NCBI RefSeq assembly: GCF_024198255.1
Contig: NZ_JAJVKW010000017.1
Location: 124,001-188,000, forward strand
Source of the DNA: Myxococcus guangdongensis
GTDB taxonomy: Bacteria > Myxococcota > Myxococcia > Myxococcales > Myxococcaceae
Reading direction: 5' to 3'
DNA: 64,000 nt
Positions 42,880 to 51,570 of this stretch are shown here, piece after piece (positions within the stretch are counted from its first letter, which is position 1; each line of letters opens with the position of its first letter). The notes beneath the pieces are model-generated. The model did no database searches and was not told the DNA's origin. It was given only the letters and a program-made list of their open reading frames with translations. The translations under genes were made by a program, and so were the position numbers.

Positions 42880-43688
42880 TTGCCCGCCCCCTTCGCCTTG
42901 GCCTTCTGCTCCTGCTCGTAGGACTCGCGGCTCTTGCGGACCGCGTCGTCGTTGGGCACCGCGTCCGGACGGTCCGAGCCCACCCACGTCTGGAGGACGG
43001 TCGACATGCCCTCGTCCACCTCGGAGATGGTCGTCATCACCTGCTCGCCCTTGCGCGCGTGCTCCATCGTCACCTGCGTGCCGCCGCCCAGCTTCGTCAC
43101 CGTGCTGCGCACCGGCGAGAAGCCCTGACGCCCCAGCTCCGCGTCCACGCGGCGCTGCACGTCGTTGAGGTCGCCCGTCACCAGCGACGTGCGGTTCTGC
43201 GAGCCGCCCGGGTCATCCCGCGTCGCCAGGTCCTGGCTGTAGAGCGTGCCCTCCAGCTTCACCAGGCCCTGCGGAGGCGTCTTCGGCGGGCGCGACCACA
43301 AATCGCGCAGCGCCGTGAAGCCCACCGTCTTGCCCGCGTGCGTGCGCAGGACCACCCCGCGCTGCAGGCCCTCGCGCGTGAAGAGCGCGGAGACGACGGC
43401 TTCATCCTCCAGGTCGCCCTCCACCACCGTGGGGTAGCCCTCGTCGCGCCACTTCTGCGCGAAGTACGCCACCACCTTCTTCATCGGGTCGGTCGTCGTG
43501 AAGTAGGCCAGGCGGTAGTACTCCCCGCCGATGACCAGGTCGTTGCCGATGCGGGTGTGGACGGTGCCCGGATACACGGGCACCTGCTGCTCGGCCGCGC
43601 GCGCCGGCCCGAAGGCCCCCAGCGCACAGCCGAGCATCAGCCCGAGGGCCGCGGCCCTACTCGCAGCGAATCTTGTTGTCCTGCTCAT
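42876..43688 (-). CDS. secreted protein of unknown function in the Tad-like cluster
   Basis: 270 residues from ATG 43688, overlapping the end of the TadE-like gene by 32 bp. A signal peptide (~1-31) ends in GPARA. The mature part has VPVYPGTVHTRIGNDLVIGG and PMKKVVAYFAQKWRDEGYPT, and ends in a Lys/Ala/Glu-rich helix. The pattern of a short helix-strand domain repeated twice (around 60-120 and 170-230) is suggestive of a small alpha/beta periplasmic fold. No family is recognised. Overlaps on both sides show it is part of the pilin operon. Confidence 0.75.
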   Translation of the reverse strand: MSRTTRFAASRAAALGLMLGCALGAFGPARAAEQQVPVYPGTVHTRIGNDLVIGGEYYRLAYFTTTDPMKKVVAYFAQKWRDEGYPTVVEGDLEDEAVVSALFTREGLQRGVVLRTHAGKTVGFTALRDLWSRPPKTPPQGLVKLEGTLYSQDLATRDDPGGSQNRTSLVTGDLNDVQRRVDAELGRQGFSPVRSTVTKLGGGTQVTMEHARKGEQVMTTISEVDEGMSTVLQTWVGSDRPDAVPNDDAVRKSRESYEQEQKAKAKGAGK

Positions 43689-44829
43689 CCTTCTTCGTCG
43701 CCTCTTGGTTGGCGTCCGGGTCCGACGGGTCGTCGGCCATGGCCCTCTTGCAGCCCATGAAGTGCGGGCCCCGGGCCAGGAACAGCTTGATGTAGTTGCT
43801 GTCCCCGTACGTCATCTCATCGCGGAACGGCGCCGTGTCGAAGCAGTCCGGCCGGTCGTTGTCCAGCAGGTCGCGCATCGCGTGCAGACCACTGCTCGCC
43901 CCGCTGTCGTACCCCGTCAGGCCGTTGCAGTTCCCCTTCTGCTGGGGATCGATACCGTAGTTGCGGGCGACGACATAGGTGCCGAAGAAGTTCGGCAGGA
44001 AGCTCCCCAGGAAGCTGAGCACGCTGCCGACGCTGCCATCCAGCGCCTGAGTCAGGCCCAGGAACTTCATGCGCCCCACCTGCACGTGCATGCCGTGCGG
44101 GTCGCTGCCCGAGCGGTGGTTGCCCGCTCGCCGGTCTCGCACCACCGCATCGCCGCCGTCCGGCATGTTCCAGCCGTTGGCGTACATGGAGTAGCGCGAG
44201 CGAAGGGGGATGCTCGCCAGGTCCTTCCCGCCGAACGTGTCCGTCTTGAAGAAGCCACCCTGCCCCGACTCGTCCAGGTAGCGGCGCGGGATGATGACGT
44301 TGTCGAAGTTCATCGTGACTTCGGACTCGACCCATCCCTTGTTGTTGAAGCCCCACATGTTGAGCACCGAGCCGGCGCCCGAGTTGAGCATGCCAATCAC
44401 TCCGCTCGCCAGGCCGCCGCCCTCACCCGTGCTGCCGGGACCACCCAGCATCCCGGACTCGAGGAAGGGAATCTCCTTGTTGGTGATGGTGCCTTCCACG
44501 CTGCCGTAACGCGCGATGAACGTGCCCACCGGAGCGTTGGGCTCGACCGAGTCCATGTCCTTGAAGCGCTCGACCAGCTCCGTGTGCGCCTCCTGACGTG
44601 CGTCCTCAAAGGCGTTGTCGTGGTTGCCCTTGGCGAAGTCGGACAGGGCGTAGCTGGTCATCTCCCAGACGGCGTAGCGCGCCATCTCCTGGAGCTTCAG
44701 CTTCGCCCGGACCAACTCGGTCAGGTACATGCTGAACATCAGAATCATGACGAGGAGCGGCACGGAGAGCGCGAACTCGACCGTGGCGGCACCGCGCCGG
44801 AAACTCTTGCGGGACATGGGGGCTCTCAT
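43657..44829 (-). CDS. large TadE-like pseudopilin
   Basis: 390 residues from ATG 44829 with GAGG 6 nt upstream. A basic leader with the processing site RRG-AATVEF (Glu at +5) and the hydrophobic helix ALSVPLLVMILMFSMYL match TadE/TadF prepilins. Normal TadE proteins are about 130-200 residues; here a ~340-residue globular part follows, rich in Gly, Asn and Asp. The last ~90 residues contain four or more Cys (GNCNGLTGYD, RPDCFDTAP, MGCKRA, KIRCE), possibly in disulfides. A minor, tip-located pilin subunit is a reasonable guess. It lies 8 bp after the 685-residue gene. Confidence 0.85.
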   Translation of the reverse strand: MRAPMSRKSFRRGAATVEFALSVPLLVMILMFSMYLTELVRAKLKLQEMARYAVWEMTSYALSDFAKGNHDNAFEDARQEAHTELVERFKDMDSVEPNAPVGTFIARYGSVEGTITNKEIPFLESGMLGGPGSTGEGGGLASGVIGMLNSGAGSVLNMWGFNNKGWVESEVTMNFDNVIIPRRYLDESGQGGFFKTDTFGGKDLASIPLRSRYSMYANGWNMPDGGDAVVRDRRAGNHRSGSDPHGMHVQVGRMKFLGLTQALDGSVGSVLSFLGSFLPNFFGTYVVARNYGIDPQQKGNCNGLTGYDSGASSGLHAMRDLLDNDRPDCFDTAPFRDEMTYGDSNYIKLFLARGPHFMGCKRAMADDPSDPDANQEATKKDEQDNKIRCE

Positions 44830-44837
44830 CGCGGTCC

Positions 44838-46895
44838 TCAGTGCGTCATGACCTTCGGGGCGAAGCCCTGGAGCGCGCCGGGCAGCGCGTCCAGCATGCT
44901 GCCGACGACCGGGAGCTGGTTGCGCCCCTGGTACACGGACGCCAGGCGCGGACGCCAGTACGGGTTGAAGAAGTTGGGCTGCTCGGTCCAGTTGCCCGGG
45001 CGGTGGTAGTAGCTCTGACCGCGGGAGATGACGTTGAGGCCCTCGGTGAGGCTGAGGAACTTCTTGCGGTTGTTGAGCATCTCCAGCCCCTCCGAGTCCG
45101 CGGTGAAGGAGAACTTCACCTTGCCCTCGTCGTTGAGGAGCGCGGGCGCGTTGGAGCCCGTGCCGTCCGCGTTGTCCTTGTTCACCACGTCCTCGGGCGA
45201 CTTGTTCAGCGCCACCCAGGCCGACGGCTGGTTGAAGTCGAGCTTGCGCTCGGCAAGGGCGTTGTTCGCAGCGTTCGCCATCGGGTTGCAGGTGCTACCC
45301 GAGTACTGGCCGGGCTCGAAGTGCATGAACGGCGTCACGCCACCCCACGGGTGGTTGCCGTCCTGGGCCGGGCGCACGTTCGCCGTGTACACGTCCACCT
45401 TGAACCAGCAGACCACGAGCTGGAGGACGCAGACCTTCTCGCGGTGGATGCCCACCTCGCGCTCGGCGCCGCTGGGCGCGCGGTGGTTGCGCCACCCCTC
45501 GCTGTTCTGGGGGTAGTGGATGCGCCAGTGGACGCCGCCCTTCACGCTGCCGGTGTCCTTGTCGTTGAGCGCCCACACGCTGGGCTTCATGGTGTGGCGG
45601 TACGGCAGCTTGATGCCGCCCTTGTCGTTGAGGCCCTTGCGGTTGTCGCCGAAGCAGCGCGTGTACGGGTCCTTGTTGTTGCAGGACAGCGGGTTGTCCG
45701 CCTTGCCCACGCCCACGTCGATCTCCGCGGGGCCCAGCTTGAGCCAGTACAGGTCGTCCGCGCCCATGTTGTCGCCCTGGGCCGTCATGCCCCACGGGCT
45801 CAGGTTGTCGTTCCAGTCGCGGATGTAGTTGCGCGAATCCATGATGGTCTTCGCGGTGGGGAACGTCGCGGACAGCATGCGCGTCTGCCCCATCTTCTTG
45901 AACTCCATCAGGCCCGGAGCGTTCACGCCGTTGTTGAGCATGTCGCGCAGGAAGCCGAGCGCGTCCGGCAGCGGGAGGATGTCGCCCAGCTCGCGCGAGG
46001 TGGTGAAGCGCTCGGGGCAGATGCCGCCCTCGTGGTCACACGCATAGCGCGTGGCGTTGGTGATGCCACCCATGGAGCGCTTGGCGCGGGCGATGTCGTC
46101 GTTGGCCTTGTACTTCGTCACGTCCAGCGCGCCGAACGGGTTCTTCCACGTGCCCGGGTTCAGGGGCTTGCCGCCCGCGTGCGAGTTGTGCGCCTGGCTG
46201 AAGAGGCACTGGCTATAGATGCCCGTCGCCAGTTGGCTGGCCAGCGAGTTGAGCTTGGTGTCGTTCGCGTCCAGCACGCCCTGCGTGGTCTGCGTCACGT
46301 GTGTCGACGCGGACATCATCACCGCCTGGGACATGAAGTACATGGCGCCATTGAGCACCCGATGCGCTGGAATCAAGAACTTGCCCAACCACTTGTCGGG
46401 GTTGGCGGCCTTGAGGATGCGCTGGAACGGCTGCAGGAAGACCGTCTTGTACAAGGTCATGATCTTGTTCACGGCCTTGATGACCTGTCCCACGTACGGA
46501 ATCACTTCGATGATGGGACACAAGACGATCCACAGCTTCTTGCGTTTGCCCGCGCACGGGTTGAGCGTCTTCATGAACCCGAACAGGTCCGTGAAGAACG
46601 CCTCGGCCGAGTAGATGACCGAGATGAGCGAGTGCCACATCATGGCCGACACGTAGTGCGACACCTGCGTGCGGTTGGCGTACGCGTAGAAGTTGAACGC
46701 GCGCGCCTCCATGGCGGCCATCGAGTAGGCGGCGGCGTCCGCGGTGTTCTGCAGGCGCACGCGCTCGTGCACGGTGTGGCCGATGTTCACCGTGGTCAGC
46801 ACGGCGATGGACATCACCAACACCATCAAGGCGGCCAGGATGAGGGCCTGGCCCTCCTGGCGCTGGAAGCTCTGTCGGAGGATTCGAGTGAACAT
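44838..46895 (-). CDS. very large TadG/TadE-like pilus assembly protein
   Basis: 685 residues. The N-terminus (FQRQEGQALILAALMVLVMS followed by VNIGHTVHERVRLQNTADAA) is the TadG-like Flp assembly signature: short basic start, G-Q-A-L, one transmembrane helix, then the LQNxADAAA motif. The remaining ~620 residues are a periplasmic or extracellular domain rich in Asn, Gly and aromatic residues, with a second hydrophobic stretch near residue 120 (KLWIVLCPIIEVIPYVGQVI). TadG proteins carry von Willebrand A domains in many species; no MIDAS motif is seen here. In M. xanthus the Kil system uses unusually large pilin-like proteins, so this may be one of them. Confidence 0.85.
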   Translation of the reverse strand: MFTRILRQSFQRQEGQALILAALMVLVMSIAVLTTVNIGHTVHERVRLQNTADAAAYSMAAMEARAFNFYAYANRTQVSHYVSAMMWHSLISVIYSAEAFFTDLFGFMKTLNPCAGKRKKLWIVLCPIIEVIPYVGQVIKAVNKIMTLYKTVFLQPFQRILKAANPDKWLGKFLIPAHRVLNGAMYFMSQAVMMSASTHVTQTTQGVLDANDTKLNSLASQLATGIYSQCLFSQAHNSHAGGKPLNPGTWKNPFGALDVTKYKANDDIARAKRSMGGITNATRYACDHEGGICPERFTTSRELGDILPLPDALGFLRDMLNNGVNAPGLMEFKKMGQTRMLSATFPTAKTIMDSRNYIRDWNDNLSPWGMTAQGDNMGADDLYWLKLGPAEIDVGVGKADNPLSCNNKDPYTRCFGDNRKGLNDKGGIKLPYRHTMKPSVWALNDKDTGSVKGGVHWRIHYPQNSEGWRNHRAPSGAEREVGIHREKVCVLQLVVCWFKVDVYTANVRPAQDGNHPWGGVTPFMHFEPGQYSGSTCNPMANAANNALAERKLDFNQPSAWVALNKSPEDVVNKDNADGTGSNAPALLNDEGKVKFSFTADSEGLEMLNNRKKFLSLTEGLNVISRGQSYYHRPGNWTEQPNFFNPYWRPRLASVYQGRNQLPVVGSMLDALPGALQGFAPKVMTH

Positions 46896-46910
46896 GGTGC
46901 GTGCGTCCTC

Positions 46911-47897
46911 TTACAGGCCCCAGTCGGGGTTGAGGTGCATGATCCACTTCCGGTGGAAGTTGGACTGCATGCGCATGGTGTAGGTGGCCGACAGCGGAAT
47001 GAAGTAGCGCTTGCCGACGAGGCTGGAGACGAACGGGATGCTGCCGGTGGCCAGGCCCCAGAGCACCCACATCTCGGCGGGGTACAGCGAGTTGTAGCCC
47101 TGCTCGTGGTCGATGCCCTTGGCCAGGGCGGCCAGCGGCGTGAGGTTGCCGCCGTCGGACATCATGTTGGCCCGGGGCGCGAGCGTCGCGCGGTCGATGG
47201 CGCCACGCAGGGCCACCTGGGCGTTGGACGCGTACCAGGACGTGAAGATGATCCAGTTCGCGAACGGGACCTTCATCTCGTAGAAGTAGCGCAGGCGGAT
47301 GGTGAGCCGCGTGGCCTTCCGGTAGACGAGCTCGGAGTTGTCCGGCTCCGGCAGGTTGAAGAACTTGCGGATGTTGTTCTCCAGCGACGGGACCTCCGGG
47401 AAGCTGTCCGCGCCGTCGAAGTCCAGCTCCTGCCAGTTGTAGCCGCTGCGCAGCTTCCAGATGGTGTCGATGGGCGTGAAGTACGCCGGGTTGATGGTGT
47501 CCACGCGGATGAGGCCGAACAGGTTCGAGCCGTTCACCGTGCGAGGAACCACGCCGCCGCCGAAGTTCAGCGTGCGCATCGCGGAGTCGTAGATTTGATG
47601 GATGGCGAAGGTCTTCGCCAGGTTGCCGATGTCGTCGGTGCGCCCCAACGTCGGCAGCAGCGCGACGATGGCCGCGTCATGCATGCGCTCGTTGTTGCCG
47701 TTCCACACGATGCCGGCGCGCGCGGCCTGGTACGCGGCGTACTCGGTCATCAGCTTCGCGTGCTGAATCAGCGTCAGCTGGATGATGCCCAGCGTCATGA
47801 AGACCGCGAGCGGCATGATCATCGCCGCTTCGACCGCCGCCTGCCCGGATTGGCGGCCCGCCGCCTTTCGCGGCCGCTCTTCCTGTTCCATTCCCAT
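46911..47897 (-). CDS. large TadE-like pseudopilin
   Basis: 328 residues from ATG 47897; ATGs at 47933 and 47891 are also in frame and no start has a strong ribosome-binding site. The leader RPRKAAGRQSG-QAAVEA has the processing Gly and Glu at +5, followed by the helix AMIMPLAVFMTLGIIQLTLI and the TadE-like QAARAGI. A ~270-residue globular domain with many aromatic residues follows (IRLRYFYEMKVPFANWIIFT). It is about twice the usual TadE size. It is the first gene of the pilin group, 96 bp after the anti-sigma gene. Confidence 0.83.
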   Translation of the reverse strand: MGMEQEERPRKAAGRQSGQAAVEAAMIMPLAVFMTLGIIQLTLIQHAKLMTEYAAYQAARAGIVWNGNNERMHDAAIVALLPTLGRTDDIGNLAKTFAIHQIYDSAMRTLNFGGGVVPRTVNGSNLFGLIRVDTINPAYFTPIDTIWKLRSGYNWQELDFDGADSFPEVPSLENNIRKFFNLPEPDNSELVYRKATRLTIRLRYFYEMKVPFANWIIFTSWYASNAQVALRGAIDRATLAPRANMMSDGGNLTPLAALAKGIDHEQGYNSLYPAEMWVLWGLATGSIPFVSSLVGKRYFIPLSATYTMRMQSNFHRKWIMHLNPDWGL

Positions 47898-47993
47898 GGC
47901 GCCATTATCTCGATCAGCGCCCTCGGGACGCATCGGTCAAATGGACACCGCAGGACGGTTTCAGCCTCCCATTTATTGAAAAATCGCGCGGGC

Positions 47994-49427
47994 TTACGGC
48001 GTGGGTTGGGAAGGCTCGGAAGGTGTTTCAACCGAGTCAGCCTCGCGACTCAGGCGCCGCCGGGCCGCCTGTGCGGCGCTGGAGCCCGGAGATTCCTGGA
48101 TCACCTGTCGACACGCGGCCAACCCCTCACGTCGGCGTCCCAGCGCGAGCTCGGCATCGCACAGCCGGTTGAGCAAACCCGTACGCTCCGTCCCGGAGGC
48201 GCCTGCGTTCAAGGCGAGGTTCAAAAGACCCGCCTCCCGGGCCCGGTCGCCATCCCGGAACGCGGCTTCGGCCTTGAGCGACAGCTCGCGGACGGAGGGA
48301 CGCTGGGCCTTGTCCTCCTTCGCGGCCTCGGGGGCCGCCGCAGGCGCCTTGGGACTCGTGGGCCGCATCACCAGGGGCGCCTCCTGCGACTTCGCCGGCG
48401 CCGGCGCCGACCTCGAGGCGAGCGAACGTTCGATGCTGGCATCGTCCTTGGGCGGTGCCGGCGGAGGCTGGGCGACGACGGCCTGGGGCAGCGGCTCCGC
48501 GGCGGACTCCATCGCCGGGGCGCCCTCTGCCTCCTCCCACGCGGCGCCCGCTGGCAACGCGTCGTCCATGGCCGCGCTGGCCTCCTTCTTCGCCGAGCTC
48601 GAGCCCCCGAGCCGCAGCGACTCCCGGCGAGCCACCTTCCCTTGCGATGCCTCCATCACGGGGGACAGCTCGTCGCTCTGAGCGGAGCGCTTCTCCAGGT
48701 CCTTCGGCGCGGCCTTCGGCATCACCGGAATCGAAGCCGCAGGCAGCGAGGGCGCGCCCTTCGACTTGGACCTGGACGCCTCGCGGGGGCTCACCGAGCC
48801 GACTCCGCCTCCACTGCCGTCCTGGTCCCATCCTTCCGCGCGGCGGGCCATCTGGTTCTGCCGTTCGCCGAACGCGTTGCGCTCCCGGGTCTCCTGCATG
48901 AGCCGGGCATCCGCCTGCTCGCGCTCCGCCTCGGCGGACTGTGCCGATTCCGCGTACGCCGCCGCGGCCGGAGCCGGGGCCATGCCCGCGGTCGGCGGCG
49001 GAGGGGCGTCCACCGAGGACGGCTCCGCCTTCACCACCCGGGCCTCCACCTGCGCCAGGTTGGGGCGGGTCAGGTCGGGCGAGACGGCCATGAACGAGAC
49101 GATGCCCAGCGCGCCCACCGAGGCGAGCCCCACGACGGGCAACATCCAGCGGCGCCAGCGGGAGGGCTTGGGCTCGGGGCCGGCCGCGGCCCGGCGCGCG
49201 GACTGCTGCGCGTAGGCCAGCAGGGACTCCAGGCCCGCGTCCGGCGCCGGCTCCTCGGAGAGCTGCGACATGGTGACGCGCACGCCACGGATGTCGTCCA
49301 GCGCCTGGGTGCAGCGCGCACAGCCCTGCAAGTGCGACTCCACTACCTGGGCTTCTGACGTGGAGAGCTCGCCATAGGCGAAGTCGAGGAGCCGGTCCTC
49401 GTGAGCATGGAGGTTCTGCGGCTTCAT
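47994..49427 (-). CDS. anti-sigma factor with zinc-finger (zf-HC2) and periplasmic domain
   Basis: 477 residues from ATG 49427, ATGA overlap with the sigma gene. The N-terminal ~50 residues carry the zinc-binding anti-sigma motif (HEDRLLDFAYGEL...SHLQGCARCTQAL, H-x3-C-x2-C). One transmembrane helix at ~92-114 separates it from a long periplasmic part: a Pro/Ala/Glu-rich region (~120-370) and a final helical, TPR-like segment (AFRDGDRAREAGLLNLALNA). It should hold the ECF sigma factor at the membrane and release it upon an envelope signal. The C-terminal repeat segment is unusual for anti-sigma factors and may sense a partner protein. Confidence 0.88.
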   Translation of the reverse strand: MKPQNLHAHEDRLLDFAYGELSTSEAQVVESHLQGCARCTQALDDIRGVRVTMSQLSEEPAPDAGLESLLAYAQQSARRAAAGPEPKPSRWRRWMLPVVGLASVGALGIVSFMAVSPDLTRPNLAQVEARVVKAEPSSVDAPPPPTAGMAPAPAAAAYAESAQSAEAEREQADARLMQETRERNAFGERQNQMARRAEGWDQDGSGGGVGSVSPREASRSKSKGAPSLPAASIPVMPKAAPKDLEKRSAQSDELSPVMEASQGKVARRESLRLGGSSSAKKEASAAMDDALPAGAAWEEAEGAPAMESAAEPLPQAVVAQPPPAPPKDDASIERSLASRSAPAPAKSQEAPLVMRPTSPKAPAAAPEAAKEDKAQRPSVRELSLKAEAAFRDGDRAREAGLLNLALNAGASGTERTGLLNRLCDAELALGRRREGLAACRQVIQESPGSSAAQAARRRLSREADSVETPSEPSQPTP

Positions 49428-50053
49428 CCCACCACCGTCCTTCCATCCTCGACGAGGTCGCCATCCACGCCCAGCTCGGCCAACCGGCGACGCAAGCCGT
49501 CCAGCGCGTAGCGCATCCGGCTCTTCACCGTGTTCTCCGAGACGCCCGTCACGTCGGCGATGTCCTTGAACGGGATGCCGCTGTACTCACGCAGGATGAA
49601 CACCTCGCGCTGTTCTTCCGGCAGCGCCGCCAGGGCCCGCTCCAACAGGGGCCGCAGCCGCGCGTTGTGCGCGCCACGCTCGGGACTGGCGCCACCGTCC
49701 GGCAGCGCATCCGCGAGCGCCCGCCCGTCCTCGCCGTCAGCACCATTCACTGGCGACTCCAGGGACGCGGCCTGGCGGTAGCTTTCTTTGCGCGCGCTGT
49801 CCACACAGAGGTTCCTCGCGATGGTGTAGACCCAGGTGGTGAACCGGGCCTTCGCCTGATACTCGCCGGCGCTGCGTACGACCTTCAGCCACGTCTCCTG
49901 CAGCACGTCCTCCGCCCGCGCGCGTTGCCCGACGAAGCGCAGGATGAAGTTGAACACCGGTGTCCGATGCCTTCGCACCAACGCCTCGAACGCACGAGCG
50001 TCCCCCGCCTGGAAGGCGAGCATCAGGCGCTCGTCTGAGGTCTCCGGTCCCAA
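49424..50053 (-). CDS. RNA polymerase ECF sigma factor
   Basis: 209 residues from TTG 50053; no ATG or GTG exists in frame nearby, and GGGGGAGAG stands just upstream. Region 2 (~12-85: FEALVRRHRTPVFNFILRFV, AEDVLQETWLKVVR, FTTWVYTIARNLCVD) and region 4 (~145-198: LPEEQREVFILREYSGIPF, VSENTVKSRMRYALDGLR) are complete. The linker (~90-140) is longer and more acidic than usual. It is co-expressed with its anti-sigma factor and lies immediately upstream of the pilin group, so it may control the Tad-like genes; no matching pair of promoter motifs was found. Confidence 0.93.
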   Translation of the reverse strand: MGPETSDERLMLAFQAGDARAFEALVRRHRTPVFNFILRFVGQRARAEDVLQETWLKVVRSAGEYQAKARFTTWVYTIARNLCVDSARKESYRQAASLESPVNGADGEDGRALADALPDGGASPERGAHNARLRPLLERALAALPEEQREVFILREYSGIPFKDIADVTGVSENTVKSRMRYALDGLRRRLAELGVDGDLVEDGRTVVG

Positions 50054-50138
50054 CTCTCCCCCATCGCTCGTGGAGCCACGCTCACTTCCGGCCCACCCTC
50101 AACCCGTGCCGTCATAACGGACGACAGCGCGCGAGGGT

Positions 50139-50546
50139 CTAATCCGGTCGTGGTCTCCGGTAAGTGGCCAGAATGACAGGGAGCGCGACCCCTGTCACCA
50201 GCGCCGCCTGGGCCAGCAGTACGCCAGGCAGGGGCCGCTGGAGGTGGACGTGCAGCGAGCGGGCGAGCGCCAGCCCCAGCAGGATGCCCGTCGAGGTGCG
50301 CACCGCGTTGGAGCCCGCCGCGGGCCGGAAGCGCCCCACCGCCCAGTCCACCAACGCGGGCAACGTGAGCAGCAGCACGACGGGCACATCCCAGTCCCAG
50401 CCGAGCGGGGCGCGCACGACGAACAGCGCCACCAGCGCGGCCAGCATCACCGGGTAGGTCCCCAGGCAGCGGGCGCAGAGCCTCAACCCGCCGAAGAGGT
50501 ACGTGCGGTTGTACTCATCCGGGTGATGGTGACTGAGCCAGAACAC
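50139..50546 (-). CDS. DUF2085 family membrane protein
   Basis: 135 residues from GTG 50546 with GGAGGT 8 nt upstream. The N-terminus has SHHHPDEYNRTYLFGGLRLCARCLGTYP, the His/Cys-rich signature of DUF2085. Its Cys-x2-Cys and preceding histidines look like a metal-binding site at the membrane face. Three hydrophobic helices follow. Function of the family is unknown. Its start overlaps the end of the ABC ATPase gene by 32 bp, so it is the last gene of that operon. Confidence 0.8.
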   Translation of the reverse strand: MFWLSHHHPDEYNRTYLFGGLRLCARCLGTYPVMLAALVALFVVRAPLGWDWDVPVVLLLTLPALVDWAVGRFRPAAGSNAVRTSTGILLGLALARSLHVHLQRPLPGVLLAQAALVTGVALPVILATYRRPRPD

Positions 50547-51570
50547 CGTCGCTACCTCCGGAGGGGGGAGTGGGAGAAGCCCGCCGCGACTCGTCCTCCG
50601 CCAGGAAACACGCGGCGAAGTGCCCCGAGTCCAGCGGATACAAGGGAGGCGACTCGCGTCGACACCGCTCGATGGCGTGGGGACATCGCGGATGGAACGT
50701 GCAGCCGGGGGGCGGCGCGAGCGGTGACGGCGGCTCCCCTGGGACCAGCAGACGCGTCCGGGTCCGCGACGGGTCCGGCACCGGCACCGCGGCGAGCAGC
50801 GCCTGCGTGTAGGGGTGGCGCGGTCGGCGATACAACACGTCCGAAGGGGCCAGCTCGACGATGCGCCCCAGGTACATCACCGCCACGCGCGTGGACACGT
50901 GCTCGACGATGTTCAGGTCGTGCGCGATGAACACATAGGTGAGCCCGCGCTCACGCTGGAGGTCCACCAACAGATTCACGATTTGCGCCTGGATGGAGAC
51001 GTCCAGCGCGCTGATGGGCTCGTCGGCCACCACCAGGTCTGGACGCAGCGCGATGGCCCGGGCAATGCCCAGCCGCTGTCGCTGCCCTCCGGAGAACTCG
51101 TGGGGAAGCCGCCCCAGCGCTTCGCGGGGCAGGCCCATCGCGTCGAGCAGCGCGAGGACTTCGCGCTCCTTCTCTCCCGGACCGCGCGCCAGGCCGTGGA
51201 TGTCGAAGGGCTCTCCCAAGAGCTCGCGCACCGTCATGCGCGGGTTGAGCGAGGCGTACGGGTCCTGGAAGACGAGCTGCATCCGCCGGCGCAGCGGCCT
51301 GAGCTTCCGCTGGGACAGGCCGGTGAGTTCCTGCCCATCGAAGCGGATGGAGCCCGCCGTGGGCTCCACCAGTCGCAAGAGCGCTCGCCCCAACGTGCTC
51401 TTCCCGCAACCACTCTCCCCCACCAGGCCCAGCGTCTCGCCCCGGAAGACGTCCAGGCTGATGCCGTCCACCGCCTTCACCGCGCCGCGCACACGCTGGA
51501 ACATCCCCGAGCGCACGGGGAAATGCACCTGGACGTCCCTCGCCTGGAGCAGCGGCTCGACGGGGCTCAT
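50515..51570 (-). CDS. oligopeptide/dipeptide ABC transporter ATPase (DppF/OppF type)
   Basis: 351 residues from ATG 51570, ATGA overlap with the upstream ATPase gene. Walker A GESGCGKST (~55), Q-loop LVFQDPYASLNPRM, signature EFSGGQRQRLGIARA (~160), Walker B LVVADEPISALDVS and VFIAHD are complete. The C-terminal oligopeptide domain has CTFHPRCPHAIERCRRESP with the conserved cysteines. DppF-type ATPases energise uptake of peptides. No permease or binding-protein gene is next to it in the window. Confidence 0.92.
   Translation of the reverse strand: MSPVEPLLQARDVQVHFPVRSGMFQRVRGAVKAVDGISLDVFRGETLGLVGESGCGKSTLGRALLRLVEPTAGSIRFDGQELTGLSQRKLRPLRRRMQLVFQDPYASLNPRMTVRELLGEPFDIHGLARGPGEKEREVLALLDAMGLPREALGRLPHEFSGGQRQRLGIARAIALRPDLVVADEPISALDVSIQAQIVNLLVDLQRERGLTYVFIAHDLNIVEHVSTRVAVMYLGRIVELAPSDVLYRRPRHPYTQALLAAVPVPDPSRTRTRLLVPGEPPSPLAPPPGCTFHPRCPHAIERCRRESPPLYPLDSGHFAACFLAEDESRRASPTPPSGGSDGVLAQSPSPG

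Noticed and set aside
44841..49358. Very long plus-strand open frame (about 1500 codons) opposite the TadG-like, TadE-like and anti-sigma genes.
   Set aside because: It is His/Arg/Ala/Val-biased, has no domain, and crosses several genes that are clearly real on the other strand. Long antisense frames are common at 70% GC.
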